Shown in pieces: positions 29,899 to 39,264 of a stretch of 64,000 nt of DNA. A model generated the notes under the pieces. The model was not told where the DNA came from. It ran no database searches and saw only the letters and a program-made list of their open reading frames with translations. Every line of letters starts with the position of its first letter. The first letter of the stretch is position 1. Position numbers and translations under genes: made by a program. Location of the stretch: assembly GCA_009927165.1 (NCBI GenBank), contig RFNO01000107.1:1-64000 (forward strand). Reading direction: 5' to 3'. This DNA is from Pseudomonadota bacterium. GTDB lineage: Bacteria > Bdellovibrionota > FAC87 > UBA2466.

Positions 29899-30772
29899 GT
29901 ATAAGACGAGTGCTCTCCATACTTTTCAAATCGGGACCCTAAAATCTTTGGGGTACGAATCGCGTGTCACTTTGGTGAATAATTCCATGCGATGCCCCCA
30001 ATGGGCGGGTCCTGTGATCGTGGATGTTACTGTGCATTCAGTTGGTAAGCCTGTTCACTACCTAAAGCACTTGGTTGAAATTCCACTGGGGGGGCGTGCG
30101 ATCATTGAGTGTAGTCAATTGGAGGCTGTTGCGAAGAGTTCAGATAACCAATCTGTTGTTTTTCATTTAATACCGAAGACGTTGTACGGTCAGGAAGAAT
30201 GCAACATGGATCGAGCTTCTATTTGGTCCTTGCTCACAGCTCAGGACCATTACGTCGAATACTATCTTCCGAATGGTTATGCGGCTGGAGTCCTTTACCA
30301 ATCAGGCTCTTTTAATTATGAACAATTTAGTCAAGAGAGAACTACTCTAATTCAAGCCCCAAAGGTTTATACTTCTCAGAACCTGTCGACCTATCTTATG
30401 CTCATCAACAATGGTTTTGATGAAGGTTATCAGGTAACGGCGGTGATGGATTGTGTTCTTGTTGATTCTCATGGCAAAACATTTGCCAAATGGGAAGAGA
30501 CCATTGCTCCATTCCAAGTGAAGTTGATTAATCTTTCGGAAAAAAAACCTCTCCAATTGCATTCACTTGAAAACGACTTGAGTTTTAGTACTTTCTACGG
30601 TTTGTGCCGGAACGCCACTTTGTTACCCCTAACGATTACGAAAAATGGTGAGTCAAACGACCTCGCTGTGGAACACTCTTTGCCGCCCAATTATTATGCA
30701 GGGGGATTTACCGGGCCAGTCAGAAAAAGAGGAATAATAGATCTGGGACGAACCCAGGTTTTTGGAAATTAG
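29897..30772 (+). CDS. Hypothetical glycan-locus protein, likely repeated beta domains
   Basis: Long ORF, no stronger competing frame; adjacent to and organised like the next ORF. Confidence 0.65.
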   Translation: MYKTSALHTFQIGTLKSLGYESRVTLVNNSMRCPQWAGPVIVDVTVHSVGKPVHYLKHLVEIPLGGRAIIECSQLEAVAKSSDNQSVVFHLIPKTLYGQEECNMDRASIWSLLTAQDHYVEYYLPNGYAAGVLYQSGSFNYEQFSQERTTLIQAPKVYTSQNLSTYLMLINNGFDEGYQVTAVMDCVLVDSHGKTFAKWEETIAPFQVKLINLSEKKPLQLHSLENDLSFSTFYGLCRNATLLPLTITKNGESNDLAVEHSLPPNYYAGGFTGPVRKRGIIDLGRTQVFGN

Positions 30773-31631
30773 ATTTGAGTTTTTAATTATGGTAACCACG
30801 CAAACTATTTATCATGAGATGAAGAAGCGGCTACCCAATTGGTCCAAAGACATTATTCGACCGTTGGTTTGGAGTGTTACAAAGGCTCATTTCGCTCCGC
30901 CAGTTGCCCAAATGTATCTTTGCAATGCTGAAATGGAATCTTACTTGGGGATTAACAACTTTTATTCGTTGTTGTCTCCTACTCAAGACACGGAAGTCAT
31001 GATCAAGATAGACTTGTATGACTCAGCAGGAGTTTTCATCGGTAGCGTAGAACGACAAGGACGGCATTTTTCTGGAGTTGGCATTCGAGTTGCTGATTTA
31101 CTTAAAAAGTTCTCATCTAACTCTCCGATGGGACTCATCACATGCGAACTAATCCCTCGACACCCCCGAAGAGCTATTTATAAGCCGCTCGGTATTTGTG
31201 CTTCTCATTTTTTTGTTTTTTATCGTGCGAGTAATGGAAGCATGGGACATATCCACCCTTCATCTGTCCTGGACCCCAAAAACACTCCGAGTGCTCCTTT
31301 TGTAAGCAATCAAAGTATCTCATCTGTAGGTCTCCAAAAAATTTCCTTGCTCCAGTTGAATCCCTGCAAGGTGCCTGTTCAGGTAGAGCACCGGGTTTTA
31401 TCCTTGAATTCTCAGGTTACCGCCCGAGACGGGGCTACTATTCTTTGCAAAAAACTTTCTTTGATGGGGCCTTTCGAAACTAGAGTAGTGGAGTTTGAAT
31501 CGGAAAAGGATTTTCCTGCTGCTAACCATCCGTATCTCACGGTTGGAGTCGATCCTTTGCCCTCAAGTAATTCAAAGCCCTTGTTGTTTCGTTACTACAA
31601 AGGGCTGCACTTTAGTGTGAGTCATTCATGA
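30762..31631 (+). CDS. Hypothetical glycan-locus protein
   Basis: Long ORF overlapping the previous gene by 11 nt on the same strand. Confidence 0.65.
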   Translation: MEIRFEFLIMVTTQTIYHEMKKRLPNWSKDIIRPLVWSVTKAHFAPPVAQMYLCNAEMESYLGINNFYSLLSPTQDTEVMIKIDLYDSAGVFIGSVERQGRHFSGVGIRVADLLKKFSSNSPMGLITCELIPRHPRRAIYKPLGICASHFFVFYRASNGSMGHIHPSSVLDPKNTPSAPFVSNQSISSVGLQKISLLQLNPCKVPVQVEHRVLSLNSQVTARDGATILCKKLSLMGPFETRVVEFESEKDFPAANHPYLTVGVDPLPSSNSKPLLFRYYKGLHFSVSHS

Positions 31632-31650
31632 TCTGTCGTGTGAGGTTTTA

Positions 31651-33123
31651 GTGAATAACTTTGTAAATGTTGCTGACTCTGTTGGTTCTGGGGGGTTCCG
31701 CATTGCTCATCGATTAAAACGGCTCTTAGCAAACTTTTACGATCGTCATTTTGTGTTACCGCCCCATCGTGGGGTGAGACCGCTTTACTGGTGTGGACTA
31801 GAAATACCACTCTACGTGCTCCCGTTATTTTTTTACTATAACCGGCGCGCTTTGCTGCGTTTTTATCAATTGCGTCTTCGAGGGTTAAATCCAGCTGTCG
31901 TTCTTTATTTAAATGAAGCAGACGGACGTTTCACCCGGGCAGCTCAGTTGTCCGCAGAGAGAACCGACATGGTACTCTTCAAGCTTCACAAACATCTGTT
32001 GGGGGCTGAGCTATTTATTTTCAGTCGCGGACCGAAAAGGACCGTCGGATTCTATGATGATGCTCGAATGATCTACATGGAAACTTGGAATGAACAGAAT
32101 CGGAAAGATTATTTTTCCTACTGTTTAAAGTTTGTGAAGGCATTTCGATTTGTTCTAGGCCGTTGGGATTTGTTACTTGGGGGCAGTAACAACGACCGTC
32201 TTGCTGTTGAATTAATAGGGGCATTTCAATCGCTTGGTGGATCAGCGGTTATTTGCGAGCGAGAGGGTACCGGAACTGATTACTCGTATGAGGGTGAAGC
32301 GGAGTGTTTCAAAGCATCTCAGTCTATTCAAGCCCACTATATTTTTACGGCTAACGAAAAACACCGTCAGATGTTTAATCATGCACGACTGCCTTCGGTC
32401 AGAGAAATCAAAGTGTTGGGAGAGCTAGACACTGATTTTTGGTTTCATTGGAACCGTCAATTTGTTCGACCTGAATATAAGGCATGGGACTCTTACCGAA
32501 AAAAATTTCTGTTTTTGACTTTTGGGGTTCGAAACTACATCGAACCGTATCTGTTTCCCCAGTATCCTGAGATCAGCTGGTCTCAATTGCTTTCTGACAC
32601 CGAAGACGAAGTCTTTAAGCTCGCCTGCACGAATCCAGACGTTCTAGTTTTTTATAAAATGGGACACCTTGAAGATAATAACAAGGCCTTCATAAAAAAA
32701 TGCAAAGATGCAGGTTTGACCAATGTGGTTGCACTGGATCGTTCCTTCCCCTGTGAGGAATTGATGCTTTATTCGGATGCCATCATTGGATTTCAAACTA
32801 CCGCTCTCTTTGAAGCACTGTTTACGCAGAAACCTGTACTGTTTCTAAAGTGGGCGATTCCTGATTGTATTGATCAAAAGACACAAATGTTACCTATTGA
32901 TCGTTTGGATGCGGTCGATGTAGCCCACTCAAAGTCCGAGTTGGCTGACTGGATTAGAAGATGGCTCGAAGATGATAAAAGTCTGGCAGATATGACCCCA
33001 GAAAGACTGGCAGCTAGAAAGCGAACCCGAGAAATTATGTTTTTTGATGCGGATGGACGCGGCGGAGAAAAGCTAGTGCTTGAACTCGAACGATTATTAA
33101 AGGAAAGCTCCTTTGAACGCTAA
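31651..33123 (+). CDS. Putative surface-carbohydrate/capsule-type glycosyltransferase (GTG start)
   Basis: VLVFYKMGHLEDNN, LMLYSDAIIGFQTTALFEALFTQKPVLFLKW resembles the C-terminal region of capsule/CDP-glycerol transferases. Confidence 0.6.
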   Translation: MNNFVNVADSVGSGGFRIAHRLKRLLANFYDRHFVLPPHRGVRPLYWCGLEIPLYVLPLFFYYNRRALLRFYQLRLRGLNPAVVLYLNEADGRFTRAAQLSAERTDMVLFKLHKHLLGAELFIFSRGPKRTVGFYDDARMIYMETWNEQNRKDYFSYCLKFVKAFRFVLGRWDLLLGGSNNDRLAVELIGAFQSLGGSAVICEREGTGTDYSYEGEAECFKASQSIQAHYIFTANEKHRQMFNHARLPSVREIKVLGELDTDFWFHWNRQFVRPEYKAWDSYRKKFLFLTFGVRNYIEPYLFPQYPEISWSQLLSDTEDEVFKLACTNPDVLVFYKMGHLEDNNKAFIKKCKDAGLTNVVALDRSFPCEELMLYSDAIIGFQTTALFEALFTQKPVLFLKWAIPDCIDQKTQMLPIDRLDAVDVAHSKSELADWIRRWLEDDKSLADMTPERLAARKRTREIMFFDADGRGGEKLVLELERLLKESSFER

Positions 33124-34882
33124 AGCACATAGGGAGTCCAACCATACCACTCAGCTTCGGCGCTGGATCGATATTTTGGGTTCTAAGACTATCTTCTTCT
33201 TGCTGGGGGGAGTTTCTCTGGGCTCCGTCGCCGGCATGCTAGAAGCGGGAGTTGCTTTAGTGATTCAGCTCTTTCTCAAATCACTTGGTATGATCCCTCC
33301 GGCAGTCGAAATCCCCTATCTTCATCAGCTCAACCTCTCTCTCATTTCTGTATTGATTCTCCTAGCCGGGATCATTTGCACTAAAGCTGGGGTCACTTTT
33401 CTGGGAACACAGATGGTTTCCTTCGCCAGTGAACGATTTAATTGCTCCTTAAAAAATCTTGCCGCGTTTGAGTTTTTAGAGGGCAAAACTAACAGTAAGA
33501 CGAGCACTTCCGATTTGTTTTTTCGCTTTCAAGAAGTGATCCCGAAGACTGTTGGAACCCTTATCATGTTGTCCCAACTGGTTTCGACTTTAGTTCAACT
33601 CTTGTTCCTTTATTTGGCGATGCTGTTTTTGCTTCCGAAAGAGGCGCTTTTGGCTACTGTTGGAATTGTTGTTTTAGGGATAGCAGTGGATCTTCTGTCT
33701 CGAAAAATACGACCCATTTCTCAGTCTGTTACTTCTGAGTCGAGGTGTTACACGCGAGAAATTCAAAGTGCGATTCCGAATATTCTATTCTTTAGAGTAA
33801 TGCGGATGACAATGACGGAATACAATAGATTAGCAGATCGAATGGCACGACTTTCCGGTGCGGTTGTTTATTCCAGTGCAGTTAGTGGACTTGTTTCTGC
33901 TTTGCCAGCGGCGTTCGGAACCATTTTGGTCTGTATTGTCATTTATGTGAGTCACGAAATTTGGGGGAACGTGGGGCCTGCACTTTTATCATTTCTCTAC
34001 CTGCTTCTTCGATTTGTTCAGTATTTGGCCACCATGACCTCAAGTTTTGCGAGCTTTCGAGTGTACAGTGCGCAGTGTGAAACTGCTTTTGAGTTCGTAC
34101 GAAAAATACCCGAAGCTAGCTTCCAGAGGTGGCGTTCCTGTCATGTTAATGACTTTAATCTCATGGGGCGGCTCACAAAAAGTTACGATATCAACTCAAA
34201 AATAAATAAGATCGACAATGGCACTCAACCATCCGGGGTTCTGTGCACTCCCTCGGTGCAAGTTGAAGGAATTTCATTCAAATATCCCGAGTCCGACAAG
34301 TTTGTTATCAAGGATTTGAGGATGAGCATCCCAAAAGGAGAGCATATTGGCATTGTGGGTCGGAGTGGCGCGGGGAAAAGCACGTTGCTACGACTTTTAA
34401 TGGGCCTTGAGAAACCTACTCATGGAAGAATTTGTTTTGATGGAATGGACCCAGAAGTTTACTTTTCTCAAGGCGAAAATCGGATCGGTTATGTGGGAGT
34501 AGAGCCCTTTTTGTTTCACGGAACTTTAAGAGAGAATCTTAAGTACGGAATCCAGATTGAGGTGACCGATCGACAAATAAAAGAAGCGGTGAAATTGGCA
34601 CAACTATCTGATTTTGTGGACGAAGTTGGGCTGGACTATGTGATATCAGAAGACCTTTCGGGTTTGTCGGCAGGACAGAAACAGAGGCTCTGCTTAGCTC
34701 GGGCCCTTTTAAATAACCCCACTGTTTTGGTTCTTGATGAGGCTACTGCTAACTTAGATGAAAGAACCGAAATTTCTATTGCAGAGGATCTGCGCTCTTT
34801 GAAAGGAAAATTGACTACCTTTATTGTCGCCCATCGACGGGAAATATTACGTCATGTGGATCAATTGATACCCTTGGATTAG
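33113..34882 (+). CDS. ABC exporter, fused TM and ATPase domains (PglK/MsbA-like)
   Basis: Walker A VGRSGAGKSTLL, signature LSAGQKQR, Walker B VLVLDEATANLD. Confidence 0.93.
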   Translation: MNAKAHRESNHTTQLRRWIDILGSKTIFFLLGGVSLGSVAGMLEAGVALVIQLFLKSLGMIPPAVEIPYLHQLNLSLISVLILLAGIICTKAGVTFLGTQMVSFASERFNCSLKNLAAFEFLEGKTNSKTSTSDLFFRFQEVIPKTVGTLIMLSQLVSTLVQLLFLYLAMLFLLPKEALLATVGIVVLGIAVDLLSRKIRPISQSVTSESRCYTREIQSAIPNILFFRVMRMTMTEYNRLADRMARLSGAVVYSSAVSGLVSALPAAFGTILVCIVIYVSHEIWGNVGPALLSFLYLLLRFVQYLATMTSSFASFRVYSAQCETAFEFVRKIPEASFQRWRSCHVNDFNLMGRLTKSYDINSKINKIDNGTQPSGVLCTPSVQVEGISFKYPESDKFVIKDLRMSIPKGEHIGIVGRSGAGKSTLLRLLMGLEKPTHGRICFDGMDPEVYFSQGENRIGYVGVEPFLFHGTLRENLKYGIQIEVTDRQIKEAVKLAQLSDFVDEVGLDYVISEDLSGLSAGQKQRLCLARALLNNPTVLVLDEATANLDERTEISIAEDLRSLKGKLTTFIVAHRREILRHVDQLIPLD

Positions 34883-34892
34883 GAAAAATATC

Positions 34893-35837
34893 ATGGTAGC
34901 TCATTTAACGACAAATGAATCAGGTGGCCAAGTTTACACTGATATTTCCGGACGGAAATTTAACTATCGTCTGATAGAGCGTCCCGAGACCAAAAAACTG
35001 GTCGTGCACTTTTCTGCTTTTTTTGGAGACTGGGGTGACAAAAAGGAATTTAAACAAAATTATCAAGGTTATTTTCATCGATTTCGCATGCTGAAAGATG
35101 AGCCCTTTGCGAGCATGCTTTTTCTGTGCGATGAATATGGTTTGACCAAAAATGGGACTTACTACTTAGGTGAGCATGGAGATTTGTTTGTTGAGCGTGC
35201 CATGATCGAAATCATTCGGAAAGTGGCTTCCCAACTGGGTGTGCACTACTCCAATATCATTATGATCGGTTCCTCAATGGGAGCTTGTGCTGCTCTGAAG
35301 TTTGGCATCGAATTCAACTGCAAAGCGATTATTTCGATTTGTCCTCACATTGATTTAGATATTTGCGCTGAAAAGCAAGGCAGGTTCGAGCATGTCAAAT
35401 TTGTTCTGAAGGACGGCAATCCTTATAGCCAGGATAACTTTCCGGTTACCCGGCGTATTCGAGATTTGGTTCACAATCGCACTATAGAAGGTCGCAAGTT
35501 ACCCATGCTCTTTATGCACTCCTGCAAAGATGACCATGGGGTTCATGTTGAGCAAGTGCTTCCGTTGGTGGAGGCTTGGCACAAAGCCAAGTCCGTCGTT
35601 TTTTTTGATGAGCGACCTTACGGAGGTCACGGGAGTGACTTTTGTACCAAAGCGATGATCGTGGACTTACTTAGGTCACTTTTTGAAGCTAAACCAATCC
35701 ATGTCTCCAAGTACCGTCGTGAGAGGTTTTTGCCCCCCAATGAGCGGTTTTACTATCGGGTCAGTCGGAAGTTGAAGTCCGGAGTTAAAAGACCTATCAA
35801 GCTCATTTTGAAAAATCTGGGCCTGTGGCAGGCTTAA
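34893..35837 (+). CDS. Alpha/beta-hydrolase-like protein (Asp2/XcbB-like region)
   Basis: IIMIGSSMGACAALKFG nucleophile elbow; RPYGGHGSDF late His. Confidence 0.6.
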   Translation: MVAHLTTNESGGQVYTDISGRKFNYRLIERPETKKLVVHFSAFFGDWGDKKEFKQNYQGYFHRFRMLKDEPFASMLFLCDEYGLTKNGTYYLGEHGDLFVERAMIEIIRKVASQLGVHYSNIIMIGSSMGACAALKFGIEFNCKAIISICPHIDLDICAEKQGRFEHVKFVLKDGNPYSQDNFPVTRRIRDLVHNRTIEGRKLPMLFMHSCKDDHGVHVEQVLPLVEAWHKAKSVVFFDERPYGGHGSDFCTKAMIVDLLRSLFEAKPIHVSKYRRERFLPPNERFYYRVSRKLKSGVKRPIKLILKNLGLWQA

Positions 35838-35917
35838 CCTACCGAAAACTTAAGATTTACTTGAAAAACTACCAAATCATCGATACGTCAGATAGGTAAC
35901 TATTCAGAGTTAAAGCC

Positions 35918-36928
35918 ATGCTAAACGGAAAAAGAGTACTCATTACCGGGGGAACTGGTTCTTTCGGTAAAAAATTCGTGGAAATTGCCCTGAAGAAATA
36001 TCCGGATATTTCCAGGCTGGTGATTTATTCTCGCGACGAGCTGAAACAGTATGAAATGGCCCAATTGTATCCTGAGGCCAAATTTCCACAAATCCGTTTT
36101 TTCATTGGTGATGTTAGGGATAGAGATCGTTTGAAGCGTGCTTGTGAGGGTATTGACGTTATCGTTCACGCAGCCGCCTTAAAACATGTTCCCATCGCTG
36201 AATATAATCCCATCGAATGCATCAGCACGAATGTGCTTGGAGCAGAAAATTTAGTTCATGCCGCTTTAGATTGCGGAGTTCAGCAGGTAGTCGCTCTTTC
36301 TACTGATAAAGCTGCTGCTCCTATCAATCTGTATGGCGCCACCAAGCTTTGTTCAGACAAGCTTTTGATTGCCGCCAATAACATGAAGGGTAAGCGAGAC
36401 CTACGATTTTCGGTAGTGCGGTACGGAAATGTTTTGGGAAGTAGAGGTTCTGTTGTCCCTTTTTTCTTGAAAAGAAGAGCCAGCGGTATTTTGCCCATCA
36501 CTCACGAAGAAATGACAAGATTCAACATTACCCTTGAAGAGGGGGTTGAAATGGTTCTTTACGCTATAAAAAATGCCTGGGGCGGAGAGCTTTTTGTTCC
36601 CAAGATTCCTTCTTATAAAATAAATGATGTGGCTGAAGCCATTGCTCCTAATTGCAAAATGGACATTGTTGGAATTCGTCCTGGTGAAAAACTCCACGAA
36701 GAGATGATTACTGAGACGGACTCTTTGTCTACTTTTGATTGTGGTAAATACTACGTTATTGTACCTGCTGTTCCAGTTTGGGATCTGGAGCAGTGGACAC
36801 AGAAATTCAACGCAAAAAAGGTACCGCAAGGCTTTAAATATCACAGTGGAACTAACAACGAGTGGCTGACTGTAGACGAGTTGCGTTCGCTGATAAAAAA
36901 ACACGTTGATCCTAACTTTTCGGTATAA
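35918..36928 (+). CDS. pseB: UDP-GlcNAc 4,6-dehydratase (inverting)
   Basis: VLITGGTGSFGKKFVEIAL, VIYSRDELKQYEMAQ, RDRLKRACEGIDVIVHAAALKHVPIAEYNPIE. Confidence 0.95.
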   Translation: MLNGKRVLITGGTGSFGKKFVEIALKKYPDISRLVIYSRDELKQYEMAQLYPEAKFPQIRFFIGDVRDRDRLKRACEGIDVIVHAAALKHVPIAEYNPIECISTNVLGAENLVHAALDCGVQQVVALSTDKAAAPINLYGATKLCSDKLLIAANNMKGKRDLRFSVVRYGNVLGSRGSVVPFFLKRRASGILPITHEEMTRFNITLEEGVEMVLYAIKNAWGGELFVPKIPSYKINDVAEAIAPNCKMDIVGIRPGEKLHEEMITETDSLSTFDCGKYYVIVPAVPVWDLEQWTQKFNAKKVPQGFKYHSGTNNEWLTVDELRSLIKKHVDPNFSV

Positions 36929-36951
36929 AAATACCACGTAGGGCCAGGCCC

Positions 36952-38097
36952 ATGATTCCATACGGAAAACAATCGATAACTCCTGAAGATATCGAAGCAG
37001 TTGTGCGAGTTCTTCAAGGAGATTTTCTCACTCAAGGTCCCGAAGTGGATCGTTTCGAGAACCTCATACAATCCGTCACCGAAGCCCCCCATGCAGTGGC
37101 AGTTGCTAATGGGACTGCTGCTTTGCATTTAGTGGTTATGGCTCTTGGTATTAAGCCTGGTCAAAAAGTGATTTGTCCGCCTTTGTCTTTCGTGGCTTCA
37201 GCTAATTGTGTTTTGTATGCTGGAGGCTGCGTAGAGTTTGTGGATATTGACCCCAAAACTCTTTGTCTTGATCCTCAGTTGGTTGAAGAGAAGTTGAAGT
37301 CTGCCAAGCCGGGAGAATATGCTGGGGTTATTACAGTTGATTTTGCTGGGTATCCCTCTTCTTTGAGGCAGCTTAAGGAGTTAACTTCCAATCGAGGAAT
37401 ATGGCTTTTGGAAGATTCCTGTCATGCTTTAGGGGCAGAATATTTCTCGGGTCGTGACAGCACCTTTTTAAAAGCGGGGTCTTGTTCCCATGCAGATGCC
37501 GCTATTTTTTCATTCCATCCTGTTAAGCATATTGCAGCGGGCGAAGGCGGAATGGTGACCACCGCTCATGAGAAAGTTGCAAAAAGAGTTAAGTTATTGA
37601 GGACCCACGGAATTACTAAAGATCCCAAAGAGCTTACCAAAAATGAGGGGCCGTGGTTTTATGAAATGCAGGAACTTGGTTTCAATTACCGAATGCCGGA
37701 CATTCTATGTGCTTTAGCGAGCTCCCAGCTAGGCCGGCTAGCTAAAAATCTTGAACGTCGGAGAGAGATTGCAAATCGTTATGCTTTAGAGTTCAAGAAT
37801 CTCCCTTTAACCACGCCAGAAACTACGTCTGAAGTGAAGCATGCTTGGCATCTTTATGTCATACAGACAGAAAAACGGGCGCAACTTTTTAATCATTTGA
37901 GAGCTAATGGGATAGCCCCTCAAGTTCACTATATTCCAATTCATACACAACCCTATTACGTTAAGCACTTTGGAAAGGTATCCATGCCTTGCTCTGAGCA
38001 ATTTTATAGCCGAGCGCTCTCTTTACCCATGTACCATGGCATGAACGACCAGGCCCAGGACCAAGTCATTAGAGCAGTGAAGAGCTTTTATGAGTAA
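36952..38097 (+). CDS. pseC: UDP-4-amino-4,6-dideoxy-AltNAc transaminase
   Basis: IPYGKQSITPEDIEAVVRVLQGDFLTQGP; FSFHPVKHIAAGEGGMVTT. Confidence 0.95.
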   Translation: MIPYGKQSITPEDIEAVVRVLQGDFLTQGPEVDRFENLIQSVTEAPHAVAVANGTAALHLVVMALGIKPGQKVICPPLSFVASANCVLYAGGCVEFVDIDPKTLCLDPQLVEEKLKSAKPGEYAGVITVDFAGYPSSLRQLKELTSNRGIWLLEDSCHALGAEYFSGRDSTFLKAGSCSHADAAIFSFHPVKHIAAGEGGMVTTAHEKVAKRVKLLRTHGITKDPKELTKNEGPWFYEMQELGFNYRMPDILCALASSQLGRLAKNLERRREIANRYALEFKNLPLTTPETTSEVKHAWHLYVIQTEKRAQLFNHLRANGIAPQVHYIPIHTQPYYVKHFGKVSMPCSEQFYSRALSLPMYHGMNDQAQDQVIRAVKSFYE

Positions 38098-38815
38098 AAT
38101 TGGGATCATTACCCAAGCTCGAATGACAAGTACCCGCTTGCCAGGGAAAGTTCTTTTGAAGGCTGGAAATAAGAGTCTACTTGCTTTGCATTTGGAGCGA
38201 CTAGCCACCGCTGGTGTACCCGTTTTTTTGGCAACCACCGTTAATAGAACGGATGATCCTATTGTAGAAGAGTGTCGGCGCTTGAGTATTCCATGTTTTC
38301 GTGGTGATGAACTGGATGTTTTAAACCGTTTCTCAGAGACCGCTCGCGAATTCGAGTTGGAACATGTGGTTCGAGTTACTTCCGATTGTCCTTTAATTGA
38401 CGGTGCCGAGATAAAAAAGGGAATCCAGCTCTACTTGAAAGAGCAGTCTCAAAATATTTATCTTTCCAATTGTTTACGTAGGACGTTCCCTCGTGGAATG
38501 GACTTTGAAGTTTTTTCAGCCGTCAGATTGTTTGAAGCAGATCAAGAAGCAACAGCGCTATCAGACAGAGAGCATGTGACTCCTTACCTAAATAAAAACC
38601 GCTCTGGGCAGATGATTTTGATTGATTATTTAGCTCCTCAGGACAACTCGGACCTGCGTCTAACAGTGGATGAATCTGCTGATTTTCAGTTGATCGAAGA
38701 GCTCATCACAAAGTTTCACGCCAACATGTTATCGGTTGATCGGATTGTAGATCTCTTGAGAAAGCACGGCGAGTTAATCCGAGTTAATCAGCACGTGGAG
38801 CAAAAACATCTATGA
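38090..38815 (+). CDS. pseF: Cytidylyltransferase (PseF/SpsF type)
   Basis: GIITQARMTSTRLPGKVLLKAG; RVTSDCPLIDG. Confidence 0.8.
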   Translation: MSKIGIITQARMTSTRLPGKVLLKAGNKSLLALHLERLATAGVPVFLATTVNRTDDPIVEECRRLSIPCFRGDELDVLNRFSETAREFELEHVVRVTSDCPLIDGAEIKKGIQLYLKEQSQNIYLSNCLRRTFPRGMDFEVFSAVRLFEADQEATALSDREHVTPYLNKNRSGQMILIDYLAPQDNSDLRLTVDESADFQLIEELITKFHANMLSVDRIVDLLRKHGELIRVNQHVEQKHL

Positions 38816-39264
38816 ACCTCTCTCTGCGACCAGCTACTTTGGAAGATGCTCAAAGACTCTTAGATTGGAGGAATGACATCCAAACGAGACTGAACTCGTT
38901 CAACAAAGAAGAAGTGTCTTGGCTGGATCATGTAGAGTGGCTGAAAAAGTCACTCCAGAGCTCCGATCGAAAAATTATAATTGTTGAATGGGGCGATCTT
39001 TCGGTAGGAACCATTCGGTTGGACTCGCACTCTGATCATATCGAGTTATCATGGACCGTTGCTCCCGAACACCGAGGAAAAGGCTATGGTTCGCAGATGC
39101 TGCAGGCAGCCTGTCAACTCATTAAGTCTGGAAAAATCATAGCCAAAATTCATTCAGGTAATATGCCATCAATACAGATGGCCAAACGGTCAGGTTTCAA
39201 GCCGTTGGATATGAATGAAGAGTGGCAAACTTGGGTCTTAGAAAAAAAGCCCTCATTGCTGTAA
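38812..39264 (+). CDS. pseH: GNAT acetyltransferase (PseH-like)
   Basis: LRPATLEDAQRLLDWRND; APEHRGKGYGSQML; in the pse operon. Confidence 0.75.
   Translation: MNLSLRPATLEDAQRLLDWRNDIQTRLNSFNKEEVSWLDHVEWLKKSLQSSDRKIIIVEWGDLSVGTIRLDSHSDHIELSWTVAPEHRGKGYGSQMLQAACQLIKSGKIIAKIHSGNMPSIQMAKRSGFKPLDMNEEWQTWVLEKKPSLL

Noticed and set aside
36401-36961. 186-aa minus-strand ORF
   Set aside because: Antisense to pseB, which is strongly supported; composition is typical of a shadow ORF.
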